The notes beneath the pieces were generated by a model that saw only the letters and a list, made by a program, of their open reading frames with translations, was not told the DNA's origin and searched no databases. From Corynebacterium sphenisci DSM 44792 (lineage in GTDB: Bacteria; Actinomycetota; Actinomycetes; Mycobacteriales; Mycobacteriaceae), in NCBI RefSeq assembly GCF_001941505.1, contig NZ_CP009248.1, forward strand, positions 1,674,001 to 1,738,000: DNA of 64,000 nt. The letters are read 5' to 3'. The first letter of the stretch is position 1. Each line of letters starts with the position of its first letter. This document shows, piece after piece, positions 1 to 10,783 of this stretch. The position numbers and the translations under genes are program-made.

Positions 1-417
1 CATGGCGGCCACGGTGGCGGGGATGATCCCGTCGCGGGCGCCGCGCCGGCCGGCGTGCGCGGCGGCGACCACCCCGGCGGCCTCGTCGCAGAGCAGCACC
101 GGCACGCAGTCGGCGACCAGCACCACCAGGGCCAGGCCCGGGGTGGCGGTGACCAGGGCGTCCACCCCGGGCACCGGGTCGGCCCGGCGGGAGCCGACCA
201 CGGCGACCCGGGCGGAGTGGGTCTGCTCCATCCACACCAGATCGCGGGGGTCCAGGTCCAGCGCGGCGGCCAGCCGGCGCCGGTTGCGCGCCACCGCCCG
301 CGGATCATCGCCGACGTGGGTGGCCAGGTTGAAGGAGTCGTAGGGCGGCGCGGAAAACCCGCCGCGGCGGGTGGTGAACACCTTGCGCACGCGGCGGGCG
401 GGGCCGGGTCGGGTCAC
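1..417 (-). CDS. pgeF: Peptidoglycan editing factor / YfiH-type purine nucleoside phosphorylase-laccase domain protein (partial)
   Basis: This is the first 139 codons of a gene that runs off the left edge of the window. The GTG start at 417 overlaps the ftsZ stop as GTGA, so the two are translationally coupled. The translation carries family hallmarks: an early TTRRGG motif, the conserved EQTH segment, an ADC metal-ligand region (VADCVPVLL) and the AHAG loop. Members are cytosolic enzymes reported to act on purine nucleosides or, in E. coli, to correct misincorporated amino acids in peptidoglycan precursors. Its place directly after ftsZ is standard in actinobacterial dcw clusters. The C-terminal part with the last catalytic histidine is outside the window. 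Confidence 0.88.
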   Translation of the reverse strand, partial: MTRPGPARRVRKVFTTRRGGFSAPPYDSFNLATHVGDDPRAVARNRRRLAAALDLDPRDLVWMEQTHSARVAVVGSRRADPVPGVDALVTATPGLALVVLVADCVPVLLCDEAAGVVAAAHAGRRGARDGIIPATVAAM

Positions 418-1673
418 AGGAAGCCCGGCAGGCCGAGGCCGTCGTCGTCCTCGCGGTGGTCGCGGCCGTCACGGCCGTCGCGGGAGTGCCGGCCGGGGCC
501 CTCGTCCAGCCCGGAGGAGAACAGCCCGCCGGCGCGGCGCGGCTCCCGGCGCTCGAAGGTCTCCGCCCGGGGGGTGAAGGACTCCCGGGGGCGGGCCGCG
601 CGCGGCTCGCCGCGGGACTCGCCCTCCCCGGCGCGGTCGCCCTCGCCGAGGTGGTCGCCGCCGGGCAGCGCCCCCTCCCGCTCGCCGCGCTCCCGGCGCT
701 CCGCCCGGGAGGCCGGGGCCTCCCCGGCGGCGGCGTCGAAGCCGGTGGCGATGAGGGTGACCCGGATCTCGTCGCCGAGGTTGTCGTCGAAGATGGTGCC
801 GAAGATGATGTTGGCGTCCTCGTCGGCCTTGGCCTCCACGAAGGCGGCGGCCTCGCCGACCTCCAGCAGCTCCATGTCGGAGCCGCCGGCGAAGCTGAGC
901 AGCAGCCCGGTGGCGCCGTCCATGGCGGTCTCCAGCAGCGGGGAGTTCACCGCCGCCTCGGCGGCGGCCATCGCCCGGTTGTCCCCGCGGGCGGCGCCGA
1001 CGCCCATCAGCGCCGACCCGGCCCCGGACATCACCGAGCGCACGTCGGCGAAGTCGACGTTGATCATGCCGGGGGTGGTGATGAGGTCGGTGATCCCCTG
1101 CACGCCGTTGAGCAGCACCTGGTCGGCGTAGCGGAAGGCCTCCATCATGCCGATGTTGGCCTCGCCGATCTGCAGCAGCCGGTCGTTGGGGATCACGATC
1201 AGGGTGTCGCAGGCCTCCTTGAGGTTCTCGATCCCGGCCAGCGCCTGCTTGGTGCGCCGGCGGCCCTCGAAGGAGAAGGGCTTGGTGACCACGCCGACGG
1301 TGAGCGCGCCGGCCTTCTTCGCGATCCCGGCGACCACCGGGGCGGCCCCGGTGCCGGTGCCGCCGCCCTCGCCGGCGGTGACGAAGACCATGTCCGCGCC
1401 CTCCAGGGCGGCGCCGATCTCCTCCTTGTGGTCCTCCGCGGACTCCCGGCCCACCTCGGGGTCGGCGCCGGCGCCGAGACCGCGGGTCTTCTCCCGGCCG
1501 ATGTCGAGCTTGAGGTCCGCGTCGGAGAACATCAGCGCCTGGGAGTCGGTGTTGATGGCGATGAACTCGACGCCCTTGAGGCCCTCCTCGATCATCCGGT
1601 TGACGGCGTTGACGCCGCCGCCGCCGACTCCGACGACCTTGATGACGGCGAGGTAGTTGTTCGGGGAGGTCAT
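414..1673 (-). CDS. ftsZ: Cell division protein FtsZ
   Basis: Tubulin-like GTPase of 419 residues that polymerises into the division ring. The tubulin signature GGGTGTG is at about residues 103-109, preceded by the N-terminal [11 protein letters not shown] loop. A variable, charged, Arg/Asp/Glu-rich linker (about residues 320-405) leads to the conserved C-terminal tail ending LGLPGFL, the docking site for partners such as SepF and FtsW. The ATG at 1673 matches the usual N-terminus ([14 protein letters not shown]). The purine-rich AGGAAGGG stretch lies somewhat far upstream of it. The gene follows ftsQ after a 154-bp gap that holds its own regulatory sites and is followed by pgeF with a 4-base overlap. 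Confidence 0.98.
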   Translation of the reverse strand: MTSPNNYLAVIKVVGVGGGGVNAVNRMIEEGLKGVEFIAINTDSQALMFSDADLKLDIGREKTRGLGAGADPEVGRESAEDHKEEIGAALEGADMVFVTAGEGGGTGTGAAPVVAGIAKKAGALTVGVVTKPFSFEGRRRTKQALAGIENLKEACDTLIVIPNDRLLQIGEANIGMMEAFRYADQVLLNGVQGITDLITTPGMINVDFADVRSVMSGAGSALMGVGAARGDNRAMAAAEAAVNSPLLETAMDGATGLLLSFAGGSDMELLEVGEAAAFVEAKADEDANIIFGTIFDDNLGDEIRVTLIATGFDAAAGEAPASRAERRERGEREGALPGGDHLGEGDRAGEGESRGEPRAARPRESFTPRAETFERREPRRAGGLFSSGLDEGPGRHSRDGRDGRDHREDDDGLGLPGFL

Positions 1674-1797
1674 ATGCTGTGCTCGCCCTTCCTTGACTGT
1701 GTTCCGCGGGTTCGGGTGGCCGCGCGCGGCCGATGCTTGCTCGGGCTCCATCATCGTGCATGGCGGACCCGGGCGCGCCCACCGCCGCGGGCGCGGC

Positions 1798-1836
1798 GTG
1801 TCGCCTCCCTCAAGCTGAACTTGATGGTTAACCTGG
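1798..1836 (-). promoter_or_regulatory. Candidate regulator sites upstream of ftsZ (WhiA GACAC plus FtsR-like palindrome)
   Basis: The AT-richer patch between ftsQ and ftsZ contains the interrupted palindrome TCAAG-CTGAA-CTTGA at 1810-1824. On the minus strand a GACAC word lies at 1802-1798. In C. glutamicum the MerR-type regulator FtsR activates ftsZ, and WhiA with WhcD acts at GACAC motifs in the ftsZ upstream region. The assignment here rests on that family knowledge and on position. The adjoining 1821-1836 sequence recurs upstream of the ftsL-like gene. Confidence 0.45.
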
Positions 1837-2532
1837 GGTTTCCGCCCCCGCCGGATCCCCGGCGATATCCCGGGTGGCGGGCCGGCGCGGATCGGCGACG
1901 TTCCAGGAGCGCTCCGGGCGGCCCAGCAGATCCCGGATCGCCACCGCCTTGGCCGCGGCCTGGTCCGCGGAACCGGCGTACATCGCCCGATCCCCGTCGA
2001 AGACCAGGGTGATCGCGTTCGGCCCCGGCGCCTCCACCCGGGTGAGCCGCCCGCGCAGCTCCCCCGGCAGCGCGCGCAGCAGCTCCAGCGCCTCGCCGAC
2101 GACCTCCCCGGCCTCCCCGGCCGGGGCCCCGGTGAGCTCCGGGACGCCCTCCGGGGCGGGCGCGCGCAGGAACTCCGTGCCCGCCTCGTCGAAGAGCCGG
2201 TCCCCGTCGGCGTCGCGCAGGAACAGCGCCGGGGCGTGCTCCACCACCTCGATCCGGATCCCGCGCGGCCAGGCGCGCGCCACCGTGGCCCGGCGCACCC
2301 AGGGCTGCCCGGCCACCGCGGCCGCCGCATCGGCGGTGTCCACCCGCAGCATCCGCTGCCCCTCGCGCACCCCGGAGGCCTCGCGCACCGCGGCCTCGTC
2401 GGCGTGCACCACCCCCGCCACCCGGATCTCGCGCACCGTGGCCGCGGGGGTGAAGAACAGCACCGCCCAGGCCACCGCCACCACCGCGGCGAGGGCGCCG
2501 AGCGCCACCGCCACCCGGCGGGCCCGGCTCAC
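1828..2532 (-). CDS. ftsQ: Cell division protein FtsQ (POTRA domain)
   Basis: A 234-residue bitopic membrane protein of the divisome. It has a short basic N-terminus, one transmembrane helix at about residues 8-29, then a POTRA domain starting near VREIRVAGV and an FtsQ-type extracellular beta domain. It links cytoplasmic FtsZ events to the septal synthase FtsW/FtsI through FtsL. The GTG start overlaps the murC stop (GTGA). The stop codon sits inside the AT-rich patch thought to control ftsZ. The cytoplasmic segment is unusually short for the family. Confidence 0.92.
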   Translation of the reverse strand: MSRARRVAVALGALAAVVAVAWAVLFFTPAATVREIRVAGVVHADEAAVREASGVREGQRMLRVDTADAAAAVAGQPWVRRATVARAWPRGIRIEVVEHAPALFLRDADGDRLFDEAGTEFLRAPAPEGVPELTGAPAGEAGEVVGEALELLRALPGELRGRLTRVEAPGPNAITLVFDGDRAMYAGSADQAAAKAVAIRDLLGRPERSWNVADPRRPATRDIAGDPAGAETPG

Positions 2533-3971
2533 CGCAGCGCCCCCAGGATCTCGTCGGCGAGCATGGTGACGCTGCCCGCGCCGATGGTGAGCACCACGTC
2601 ATCGGGTTCGGCGACCTCGCGCACCCGGGCCGGGGCGTCGGTGAAATGCGGCTCGAACACCGAGGGCACGCGCACCGCGCGCTCGATGAGCCCGCCGTCC
2701 ACCCCGGGGATCGGCTGCTCCCGGGCCCCGAAGACGTCGAGCACCACCACCCGGTCGGCCAGGGACAGCGCCTCGGCGAACTCCCCGGCGAAGGCCCGGG
2801 TCCGCGAGTACAGGTGCGGCTGGAACACCGCGATCACCTTGCCGGAGCCGGCCTCGTCGACCAGCTCCCGGGCGGCGCCGAGCACCGCCCGCACCTCGGT
2901 GGGGTGGTGCGCGTAGTCGTCGTAGACCCGCACCCCGGCGTAGGGCCCGTCGGCGACCGCCCCGTGGTAGTCGAAGCGGCGGCGCACCCCGGTGAACTCG
3001 GACAGGCCGGTGGCCATCCGGCGCAGCTCCGCACCCACGCAGCGGCCCGCCACCAGGGCGGCCAGGGCGTTGAGCGCCATATGCCGGCCGGGCTGGCGCA
3101 GGTGCATCGTCACCGGTTCGCCGAGCACCTCGGCGGTGACCTCCGCGCCCCCGCCGGTGGAGGTCCAGCCGTGCAGCACCGCCCCGGCGGCCAGCTCCGG
3201 ATGCCCGGCCAGCGCCTCCGCGCCGCCGTAGCCGAGCACCCGGATGCCCCGGGCGGCGGCGCGTTCGCCCAGCTCCGCCGCGCGCGGGTCCTCGGCGCAG
3301 ACCACCAGGGTGCCGCCGGGCACCACCCGGTCGGCGAAGTCGTCGAAGACCCGGTAGTAGGCCTCGGCGGTGCCGAAGAAGTCCAGGTGGTCCTCCTCCA
3401 CGTTGGTGACCACCGCCACCTGCGGGGAGTAGGTGAGCAGGGAGGCGTCCGATTCATCGGCCTCGGCGACGAAGACGTCCCCGCTGCCCTGGTGCGCGTT
3501 CACCCCGGCCCGGGACATCAGCCCGCCCACGGCGAAGGAGGGGTCCAGCCCGGCGGCCTGCAGCGCGGCCACCGCCATGGAGGTCGTCGAGGTCTTGCCG
3601 TGGGTGCCGGCGATGAGCAGCGCCCGGTGCCCGGCCATGAGCATGCCCAGCACATCGGAGCGCCGGATCACCGGCACCCCCAGCCGGCGGGCCTCCACCA
3701 GCTCCGGGTTGTCCTCGGGGATCGCGGCGAAGGAGACCACCACCGCCTCCGGCACCGCCCCGGCGGCGGTGAGGTTCGCCGCGTCATGGCCCACCGCCAC
3801 ATGGGCGCCCATCGCGCGCAGGCCCACCACCGCCCGGGACTCCTTGACGTCGGAGCCGCTCACCGCGACCCCGCGGGCGAGCAGGATCCGGGCCACGCCG
3901 GACATCCCGGCGCCGCCGATGCCGATCATGTGGACGCTGCCGGGCAGGGCCGCCTCTGGGCCGTTGGTCAT
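2529..3971 (-). CDS. murC: UDP-N-acetylmuramate--L-alanine ligase MurC
   Basis: ATP-dependent ligase that adds L-alanine to UDP-MurNAc, the first step of stem-peptide synthesis, in the cytoplasm. The 480-residue protein has the N-terminal nucleotide-binding [10 protein letters not shown] motif (about 16-25), the Mur ligase P-loop GTHGKT (about 122-127), the central EADESD segment and the C-terminal DDYAHHPTE motif typical of MurC. It starts with ATG 66 bp after murG ends, one of the few real gaps in this part of the cluster, and overlaps ftsQ by 4 bases. Confidence 0.97.
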   Translation of the reverse strand: MTNGPEAALPGSVHMIGIGGAGMSGVARILLARGVAVSGSDVKESRAVVGLRAMGAHVAVGHDAANLTAAGAVPEAVVVSFAAIPEDNPELVEARRLGVPVIRRSDVLGMLMAGHRALLIAGTHGKTSTTSMAVAALQAAGLDPSFAVGGLMSRAGVNAHQGSGDVFVAEADESDASLLTYSPQVAVVTNVEEDHLDFFGTAEAYYRVFDDFADRVVPGGTLVVCAEDPRAAELGERAAARGIRVLGYGGAEALAGHPELAAGAVLHGWTSTGGGAEVTAEVLGEPVTMHLRQPGRHMALNALAALVAGRCVGAELRRMATGLSEFTGVRRRFDYHGAVADGPYAGVRVYDDYAHHPTEVRAVLGAARELVDEAGSGKVIAVFQPHLYSRTRAFAGEFAEALSLADRVVVLDVFGAREQPIPGVDGGLIERAVRVPSVFEPHFTDAPARVREVAEPDDVVLTIGAGSVTMLADEILGALR

Positions 3972-4037
3972 GGGGACCGCCTCTCGGGTTGCGGGGGTGT
4001 TCGGGGTTCGGTTGTCTTCTCGGGCCGGGGCCGGCGC

Positions 4038-5147
4038 TCAGCCGGCGAGCGCCAGCACCCGGCGGGCGATCGTCTCCGCGGCGTCGCGGGAGCCCGCCGC
4101 GGCCGCCGCCGCGCCCATCGCCGCCAGCCGCCCCGGGTCGCGCAGCAGCGGGATGATCGTGTCGGCGACGCTGGCCCGGGTCAGCGAGGCGTCGGCGAGC
4201 AGCAGCCCGCCGCCGGCCTCGACCACCCCGGTGGCGTTGAGCGCCTGCTCGCCGTTGCCGTGCGGCAGCGGCACGTACACCGCGGGCAGCCCGGTGGCGG
4301 AGACCTCCGCCACGGTCATCGCCCCGGAGCGGCAGATCACCAGATCCGCCGCCGAATAGGCCAGGTCCATCCGGTCGATGTAGGGCACCGCGACATAGGG
4401 GGCCTCCAGGCCCTCCGGGACCGTCACCCGGTTGCCGCGGCCGTGCGCGTGCAGCACCGCGATCCCGGCGGCGGCGAGATCCGCGGCGGCGCCGGCGACG
4501 GCCTCGTTGATGGAGCGCGCCCCCTGGGAGCCGCCGGTGGCCAGCAGCACCGGGCCCTCGGCGGGTAGCCCGAAGAAGGCCCGCGCCTCGGCGCGGCGGG
4601 CCGGGCGATCCAGGTCCGCCAGGGCGGCGCGCACCGGGATGCCCACCACCTCGGCGTCGATCCCGGACCCGGCGACGGCGGCCAGGGCCGCCCCGCCCAG
4701 GCGCACCCCCAGCTTGTTGGCCATCCCGGCCCGGGCGTTGGCCTCGTGCACGGCGAAGGGGATCCGCCTCCCCGGCCGGGCCAGGGCGCAGGCGAGGTAG
4801 GCGGGGGCGGCGACGTAGCCGCCGAAGCCCACCACCGCATCGGCGCCCACCCGGTCGAGCACCCGCCGGGTGTCGCGCACCGCGGCGGCGACCCGCCAGG
4901 GCAGCTTCACCAGGTCGGCGGTGGGCTTGCGCGGCACCGGCACCGGGGGGATGAGCTCCAGGTCGTAGCCGCGGGCCGGCACCAGGGTGGTCTCCAGGCC
5001 GCGGCGGGTGCCCAGGGCGGTGATCCGGGCCTCCGGGTCGAGCCGGCGGATCGCGTCGGCGACGGCCAAGGCCGGCTCCACGTGACCGGCGGTGCCGCCG
5101 CCGGCGACGACGATCGAGCGTCCCCGCCCGGATTCGGCTGCCTGCAT
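4038..5147 (-). CDS. murG: UDP-N-acetylglucosamine--lipid I GlcNAc transferase MurG
   Basis: GT28 glycosyltransferase that converts lipid I to lipid II at the inner face of the membrane. The 369-residue protein shows the donor/acceptor GGGTAGH loop at about residues 16-22, the second glycine loop GGSQGA, and the C-terminal motif with [16 protein letters not shown] and a downstream alanine-rich helix. The spacing to ftsW is 3 bases, so both are probably on one message and translated together. Confidence 0.96.
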   Translation of the reverse strand: MQAAESGRGRSIVVAGGGTAGHVEPALAVADAIRRLDPEARITALGTRRGLETTLVPARGYDLELIPPVPVPRKPTADLVKLPWRVAAAVRDTRRVLDRVGADAVVGFGGYVAAPAYLACALARPGRRIPFAVHEANARAGMANKLGVRLGGAALAAVAGSGIDAEVVGIPVRAALADLDRPARRAEARAFFGLPAEGPVLLATGGSQGARSINEAVAGAAADLAAAGIAVLHAHGRGNRVTVPEGLEAPYVAVPYIDRMDLAYSAADLVICRSGAMTVAEVSATGLPAVYVPLPHGNGEQALNATGVVEAGGGLLLADASLTRASVADTIIPLLRDPGRLAAMGAAAAAAGSRDAAETIARRVLALAG

Positions 5148-5150
5148 GTC

Positions 5151-6740
5151 CTAGCGTCTCCTCCCGTGGGTCCCGCCCCGGCCCTCGCCGCGGCGTCCCG
5201 GTTCACCGTACCGGCCCCGGGCGCCGGCGCCGCGGTCGCGGCCCTTCGCCGCCCGGCGCCCGCGCCCGTCGCGGGCCCCGCCCCGCTCCGGCTGGCGGGG
5301 TTCCCGGGGCGCGGGCTCGCGCGGGTCGCGCTCCGGCCGGGCCCGGCGGGGCCCGCCGGCCGGCCGGGGATCCCGATCCCCGCGGGCCGCGCGCCCGGCG
5401 CGCTCCGGGCGGTCCCGCTCCGCGCGGGTCACCGGGGGCCCGAAGCGCTGCGGGCGGCGGTGCGTGCGCGAGGCGCCCGCCCCGGAGCGGGCCGGCTCAT
5501 AGGGCAGGGGCTCCGGGATGGCCAGCAGCCGGTCGAAGAGCGGCCGGCCGCTGACCTGCATCGCGGAGACCGTCTCCGGCTCATGCCGGGCGCAGGTGGC
5601 GAGCAGCCCCATGGTGCCCAGGGTGACCACCGCGGAGGTGCCGCCGGCGGAGATCAGCGGCAGCTGCAGCCCGGTGACCGGCAGCAGGCCCACCACGTAG
5701 CCCATGTTGATGAAGGCCTGCACCACGGTGCCGGTGGTCAGGGTGGCGGCGAGCAGCCGCAGGAAGGGATCGGCCTGCTTCAGCGCGATGCGCAGCCCCA
5801 CCCAGCCGAGCACCGCGTAGAGCGCCACCACCAGGGCGGCGCCGAAGAAGCCGGTCTCCTCGCCGATGATCGCGAAGATGAAGTCGTTCTTCGCCTCCGG
5901 CAGGTAGAACCACTTCGCCCGGGACTGGCCGATGCCGACCCCGGTGAGCGAACCATCGGCCAGGGAGAGGAAGCCCTGGTAGGACTGGTAGCCGCCGGCC
6001 CGGGTCTCCGGGAAGCGGCCGAAGAGGGTGTCCAGGTAGACCAGCACCCGCTGGGTGCGGAAGCCCTCCACCATGGTGAAGATGGCGAAGAAGGCGGCGG
6101 CGATGCCGCATACCGCGGCGAAGATGCGCATCGGCAGCCCGGAGAACAGGGCCAGCAGCATCACCACGATGCCGATGGAGGCGGCCATGCCGAGATCGCG
6201 CTGCGCCACCACCAGGCCCAGCACCACCCCGGAGATCAGGGCGAAGGGCCCGTAGAGCTGCCCGGGGGTGGTGGCGGTGCGCACCCGGTGCGCCAGATGC
6301 CGCGAACCCCACATGGCCAGCGCGATCTTGGCGAACTCGGAGGGCTGCGCCCGGATCGGGCCGATCACCAGCCAGGACTGGGAGCCGACCTCCTCCAGGC
6401 CGACGCCGATGGCGAGCACCGCCAGCAGCAGCGCGAAGGCGAGCACCAGCAGCGGGGTGGTCAGCGAGCGGATGGTCTCCACGCGCATGCGCAGCACCAG
6501 CCAGAACACCACCACCCCGGCGGCGACCATCGCCGCCTGGTGCAGGAACCCGCGCCAGACGCTGTGGTCCTCCACCCCGGACACGGCCATGGAGGAGGAC
6601 AGCACCATCACCAGGCCGATCCCGGTGAGCAGCGCGGTGACCGCGAGCAGCAGCAGGTAGTCGAAGAGCGGCCGGGAGGCGTAGTCGGCGATCCGGGCCC
6701 GGATCCCGGCGCGGGCGGGGCGCGTCGCGGGGGCGCTCAC
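5151..6740 (-). CDS. ftsW: Peptidoglycan polymerase FtsW (SEDS family) with long basic C-terminal tail
   Basis: Polytopic SEDS glycosyltransferase that polymerises lipid II at the septum with FtsI. The core of about 390 residues has roughly ten hydrophobic segments and the conserved catalytic-type aspartate in QRDLG, followed by the SAGGTSA motif near its end. A cytoplasmic tail of about 140 residues is strongly Arg/Pro/Gly/Glu rich and low in complexity. Mycobacterial FtsW also has a cytoplasmic C-terminal extension that contacts FtsZ, so a docking role is possible but inferred. The GTG start overlaps the murD stop by 4 bases. Confidence 0.95.
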   Translation of the reverse strand: MSAPATRPARAGIRARIADYASRPLFDYLLLLAVTALLTGIGLVMVLSSSMAVSGVEDHSVWRGFLHQAAMVAAGVVVFWLVLRMRVETIRSLTTPLLVLAFALLLAVLAIGVGLEEVGSQSWLVIGPIRAQPSEFAKIALAMWGSRHLAHRVRTATTPGQLYGPFALISGVVLGLVVAQRDLGMAASIGIVVMLLALFSGLPMRIFAAVCGIAAAFFAIFTMVEGFRTQRVLVYLDTLFGRFPETRAGGYQSYQGFLSLADGSLTGVGIGQSRAKWFYLPEAKNDFIFAIIGEETGFFGAALVVALYAVLGWVGLRIALKQADPFLRLLAATLTTGTVVQAFINMGYVVGLLPVTGLQLPLISAGGTSAVVTLGTMGLLATCARHEPETVSAMQVSGRPLFDRLLAIPEPLPYEPARSGAGASRTHRRPQRFGPPVTRAERDRPERAGRAARGDRDPRPAGGPRRARPERDPREPAPREPRQPERGGARDGRGRRAAKGRDRGAGARGRYGEPGRRGEGRGGTHGRRR

Positions 6741-8182
6741 GGCGACTCCCCCTCCCCCGGCGCGGCGGCGCCGTCCAGGGCCCGGGCGGCCTCCGCGAAG
6801 AGCTCGCCGCGCTGGGCCATCCCCTCGAACATGTCCAGGCTCGCCGCCGCCGGCGCGAGCAGCACCCGGCTGGTGGCGTGCGCCGCGGCGGCGCGCACCG
6901 CGGCGCTCATCGCGCTGCGCGGGTCGGTGTCCTCGATGACGGTCACCGGCAGCCCCGGGCGGGCCTCGGCGAGGGCGGCGGCGATCACCGGGGCGTCCGC
7001 CCCGAGCAGCACCGCGGCCTCCATCCGCCCGGCGTGCCGGGCGAGCAGCGGCCGGATGTCGGCGCCCTTGAGCTGGCCGCCGCCGACCCAGGTGAACTCC
7101 GGCACCCCGGTCATCGCCGCGTCGGCGGCATGCGGGTTGGTGGCCTTGGAGTCGTCGTACCAGGCGACCGCCCCGCCGCGGGAGCGGTGCACCAGCTGGC
7201 CGCGGTGCGCGGCGACGGTGAACCCGGCCAGGCCCCGGGCGATCTCCGCCGGGGCCGCCCCGGCGGCGCGGGCCAGGGCCGCGGCGGCCACCGCGTCGAG
7301 CACCCCGGGCAGCCCCGGCGGGGAGATCCCGGCCACCTCGGCCAGGGGCAGCCCGGCCGGGTCGTCGGCGAAGGCCCGGTCGAGGATCCGGCCGTCGGCC
7401 ACGCCCACCTGGCCGGGGGCGGGCTCGCCGGCGGTGAAGCCCACCGCGGTGGGCGCCAGCCGGCCCTCGGCGCGCAGCCGGTCCACCACCGCGCGCACCT
7501 TCGGGTCATCGGCGCCGTAGACGGCCACCGCCCCGGTGAGCGCGGCGGCCTTGGCCATCGCGTAGGCCTCGAAGCCGCCGTGCCAGTCGATGTGGTCCTC
7601 GGCGAGGTTGAGCAGCGCCCCGGCCTCCGGGGCGAGCCCCGGGGCCCGGTGCAGCTGGAAGCTGGACAGCTCCGCGGCGAGCACCCCCACCCGGGGCTTC
7701 GCGGTGAGCGCGTCGTGCAGGGCGACGCCGATATTGCCCACCGCGGCGCCGCGGTCGCCGAGCATCGCGGCGAGCATCCCGGTGGTGGTGGTCTTGCCGT
7801 TGGTGCCGGTGACCGCCAGCCAGGTCCGGGGCGGGCCCCACACCCCGGCGGCGTCGGCGGCGCGGGCCAGGGCGACCTCCCCGGTGACCGGCACCCCGGC
7901 GGCCGCCGCGGCGGCGAAGAGCGGCGCATCCGGGCGCCAGCCCGGGGAGGCGGCGACCAGGGCGGCGGAGCCGAGCATCGCGATCGCCCCGGCGACGTCG
8001 ACGGCGCGGGCGCCGTGCGCCCCGGCCAGGGCGGTGCCCCGGGCGAGGTCGTCGTCGGCGATGACCAGCCCGGTGGCCCCGGCGTCGGCGAGGATCCCGG
8101 CGATCCCGGCGCCGGAGACCCCCGCCCCGGCGATGATCACGGTGCCGGCGCGGGCGGCGGCGAGCAGCTCCGGGCCGGTCAT
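6737..8182 (-). CDS. murD: UDP-N-acetylmuramoylalanine--D-glutamate ligase MurD
   Basis: Cytoplasmic ligase that adds D-glutamate to UDP-MurNAc-L-Ala. The chosen ATG at 8182 overlaps the mraY stop (ATGA) and gives 481 residues beginning [13 protein letters not shown]. The open frame extends further upstream, but that part only shadows mraY. Visible motifs are the N-terminal [10 protein letters not shown] nucleotide fold, the P-loop GTNGKTTT (about 124-131), a [12 protein letters not shown] segment and the [11 protein letters not shown] motif conserved in MurD. Confidence 0.96.
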   Translation of the reverse strand: MTGPELLAAARAGTVIIAGAGVSGAGIAGILADAGATGLVIADDDLARGTALAGAHGARAVDVAGAIAMLGSAALVAASPGWRPDAPLFAAAAAAGVPVTGEVALARAADAAGVWGPPRTWLAVTGTNGKTTTTGMLAAMLGDRGAAVGNIGVALHDALTAKPRVGVLAAELSSFQLHRAPGLAPEAGALLNLAEDHIDWHGGFEAYAMAKAAALTGAVAVYGADDPKVRAVVDRLRAEGRLAPTAVGFTAGEPAPGQVGVADGRILDRAFADDPAGLPLAEVAGISPPGLPGVLDAVAAAALARAAGAAPAEIARGLAGFTVAAHRGQLVHRSRGGAVAWYDDSKATNPHAADAAMTGVPEFTWVGGGQLKGADIRPLLARHAGRMEAAVLLGADAPVIAAALAEARPGLPVTVIEDTDPRSAMSAAVRAAAAHATSRVLLAPAAASLDMFEGMAQRGELFAEAARALDGAAAPGEGESP

Positions 8183-9285
8183 TGCAGCAGCCCCGTCTCC
8201 AGCAGCCAGTCCCCGTAGAACAGGGCGAAGCCGACCAGGTTGAAGATCGCGGCGAGCAGCCAGAAGCGGATCACCACGGTGGTCTCCGCCCAGCCGCCGT
8301 TCTCGAAGTGGTGGTGCAGCGGCGCCATCCGGAAGGGCCGCTTGCCCACGGTCTGGAACACCGCGACCTGGATGATGACGGAGACCACCTCCATGACGAA
8401 GAGGAAGCCGATGATCGCCATGAGCAGCTCGGTGCGGGTGACGAAGCCGAGGCCGGCGACCAGGCCGCCGAGGGCCAGGGAGCCGGTGTCGCCCATGAAG
8501 ATCTGCGCCGGGGCGGCGTTCCACCACAGGAAGCCCAGGCAGGCGCCGAGGCCGGCGGCGGCGAGGAAGGACACGTCCAGCGGGTCGCGCACCGTGTAGC
8601 AGCCGGGCACCGCGGACTCCCCGCAGGAGTAGCGGAACTGCCAGAAGGTGATCGCCGAGTAGGTGATGAGCAGCAGCGCCATCGCCCCGGCGGCGAGCCC
8701 GTCGAGCCCGTCGGTGAGGTTCACCGCGTTGGTCCAGCCCCCGATCACGATGAACACGAACACCAGGAAGACCACCATGCCCAGCCAGGCGGGGCCGGGG
8801 GCGAGGTTCCAGGTGGAGATGTCCCGGATGAAGGACAGCGAGGTCGACCCGGGGGTGAGGTCGTCGCCGCCGGGGAAGCGCAGCAGCAGCACCCCGAAGA
8901 TGAGCGCGGCGGCGAGCTGCCCGATGAGCTTGGCCTTCTTGTTCAGGCCCAGGTTGCGGCCCTTGTAGATCTTGATGAAGTCGTCGGCGAAGCCGAGCGC
9001 GCCCATGGACAGGGCGAGGAAGAGCACCAGCAGCCCGGAGGCGGTGGGCCCGCCGCCGACGGTGAAGGCGCCGAGGACGTGCGCGGCGACGTAGCCGGCG
9101 ACCAGGCCGGCGATGATCGCGATCCCACCCATGGTGGGGGTGCCGCGCTTGCGCTGGTGGCTGGCCGGGCCCTCCTCGCGGATCTCCTGGCCGATGCCGT
9201 CGGCGGTGAACCGCCGGATCAGCACCGGGGTGAGCAGCACGGTCACGATGAACGCGACCGCCCCGCTGAGCATGAGCTGGGTCAT
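8179..9285 (-). CDS. mraY: Phospho-N-acetylmuramoyl-pentapeptide transferase MraY
   Basis: Integral membrane enzyme (368 residues, about ten hydrophobic helices) that transfers phospho-MurNAc-pentapeptide to undecaprenyl phosphate to form lipid I. Family motifs are present: the [11 protein letters not shown] region, [21 protein letters not shown] and the histidine-rich HHHFE loop near the C-terminus. The ATG at 9285 lies 7 bases after the murF stop and was preferred over an in-frame upstream extension that lacks similarity. It overlaps murD by 4 bases. Confidence 0.96.
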   Translation of the reverse strand: MTQLMLSGAVAFIVTVLLTPVLIRRFTADGIGQEIREEGPASHQRKRGTPTMGGIAIIAGLVAGYVAAHVLGAFTVGGGPTASGLLVLFLALSMGALGFADDFIKIYKGRNLGLNKKAKLIGQLAAALIFGVLLLRFPGGDDLTPGSTSLSFIRDISTWNLAPGPAWLGMVVFLVFVFIVIGGWTNAVNLTDGLDGLAAGAMALLLITYSAITFWQFRYSCGESAVPGCYTVRDPLDVSFLAAAGLGACLGFLWWNAAPAQIFMGDTGSLALGGLVAGLGFVTRTELLMAIIGFLFVMEVVSVIIQVAVFQTVGKRPFRMAPLHHHFENGGWAETTVVIRFWLLAAIFNLVGFALFYGDWLLETGLLQ

Positions 9286-9292
9286 GGTTGCC

Positions 9293-10783
9293 TTACGCTC
9301 CTTCGTCCTGGAGTCCCTCATCGAGCAGCCCCTCGGCCACCCGCCACAGGCCATCGGCGTACGACGCCTTGACCAGCACCGCGTCCCCCGGACGCAGGAT
9401 CCGGGCCGCGGCGCGCACCGCCGCCGGGCGGTCCCCGGCGGACACACTGGTTATACCCGCCCCGGCGGCGGCCTCGGCGAGCGCCCGCACCGCCGGGGAG
9501 TCGCCGACGGCGACCAGGGCGTCCACCCCCGCCTCGGCCAGGGCCTCCCCCAGGGCGCGGTGCTCGGCGACCGCGGCCTCGCCGAGCTCGCCCATCTCGC
9601 CGAGCACCGCCACCGCGGCGGCGCCGTCCCGGGCCGCGGCGGTGCGCGCCAGGGCCGCGATCCCGGCGCGCATGGAGTCCGGGTTGGCGTTGTAAGAGTC
9701 GTTGATGACGGTGACCCCGTCGGCGCGGGTGCGCACGTCCATCCGGTGCGCCGAGGCCGCGGCGTGGCCGGAGAGCGCCGCGGCGGCCGCGGCCGGGTCG
9801 ATGCCGGCGGCGATCGCCACCGCGGCGGCGGCCAGGGCGTTGGCCACCTGGTGGGCGCCGTGCACCCGCAGCCGCACCGGATGCGCCCCGCCGCGGCCGT
9901 CGTGCAGGGTGAAGCTGGCCCGGGCCAGCTCGTCGAGGACCACCCCGGTGGCCCGCAGATCGGCGGCCGGGTCGCCGGCGGCGGAGAAGGTGAGCACCCG
10001 CGCGGCGGTGCGCCCGGCCATCCCCGCGACGAGCGGGTCATCGGCGTTGAGCACCGCCACCCCGCCGGCGGCGGCCGCCGGCAGCGCCTCGACGAGTTCG
10101 CCCTTGGCGGCCGCGATGGTCTCCCGGGAGCCGAATTCGCCGAGGTGGGCGGTGCCGACGTTGAGCACCGCGCCGATCCGCGGCGGCGCGATCCGGGCCA
10201 GGTGCGCGATATGCCCCACCCCCCGGGCGGACATCTCGGCGACCAGGAAGCGGGTGCCCGCATCGGCGCGCAGCACCGTGTAGGGGTGCCCGATCTCGTT
10301 GTTGAAGGAGCCGGCCGGGGCGACCGTGGGCCCGGCGCCGCCGAGGATGGTGGCCAGCATGTCCTTGGTGGAGGTCTTGCCCGCCGAGCCGGTCACCCCG
10401 ACCACGGTGAGCCCGGCCGGGGTGAGCCGGTCCACCAGGTCCCGGGCCAGGGCGCCGAGCGCGGCCAGCACCGCCGCCCCGGAGCCGTCCGGGTCATGGG
10501 CGTAGGCGTCGGAGTTGCCCTCCGGGCGGCCGGTGGGCTCGACCACGCAGCAGGGCGCGTCGACCTCCCGGGCGGCGAGCACCAGGGCGGCGCCGGCGGC
10601 GGCGGCCGCGGGCGCGAACTCGTGGCCGTCCACCCGGGCGCCGGGCAGGGCCAGGAACAGCCCGCCCGGGGCGACCTTCCGGGAGTCGAATTCGGCGGGC
10701 CCGGTGACCGTCGTCGCCGGGTCGACGTGGTGCAGCCTGCCGCCGACGATGGCGGCGATCTCGGCGGCGCGCAGCGGGATCAT
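9293..10783 (-). CDS. murF: UDP-N-acetylmuramoyl-tripeptide--D-alanyl-D-alanine ligase MurF
   Basis: Cytoplasmic ligase that adds the D-Ala-D-Ala dipeptide to complete the UDP-MurNAc pentapeptide. The 496-residue protein has a MurF-type N-terminal domain (FDSRKV region), the P-loop GSAGKTST at about 130-137, [10 protein letters not shown], and the [11 protein letters not shown] motif characteristic of MurF. The ATG overlaps the murE stop (ATGA). It is Ala-rich, in keeping with base composition. Confidence 0.96.
   Translation of the reverse strand: MIPLRAAEIAAIVGGRLHHVDPATTVTGPAEFDSRKVAPGGLFLALPGARVDGHEFAPAAAAAGAALVLAAREVDAPCCVVEPTGRPEGNSDAYAHDPDGSGAAVLAALGALARDLVDRLTPAGLTVVGVTGSAGKTSTKDMLATILGGAGPTVAPAGSFNNEIGHPYTVLRADAGTRFLVAEMSARGVGHIAHLARIAPPRIGAVLNVGTAHLGEFGSRETIAAAKGELVEALPAAAAGGVAVLNADDPLVAGMAGRTAARVLTFSAAGDPAADLRATGVVLDELARASFTLHDGRGGAHPVRLRVHGAHQVANALAAAAVAIAAGIDPAAAAAALSGHAAASAHRMDVRTRADGVTVINDSYNANPDSMRAGIAALARTAAARDGAAAVAVLGEMGELGEAAVAEHRALGEALAEAGVDALVAVGDSPAVRALAEAAAGAGITSVSAGDRPAAVRAAARILRPGDAVLVKASYADGLWRVAEGLLDEGLQDEGA

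Noticed and set aside
4746..7520. Open frames of 900-1050 codons antisense to known genes (also 12525-15632, 34563-37721, 57285-60464)
   Set aside because: They lie opposite well-identified genes, have low-complexity Arg/Gly/Pro/His composition and arise from GC-rich third positions; no ribosome sites or family motifs.
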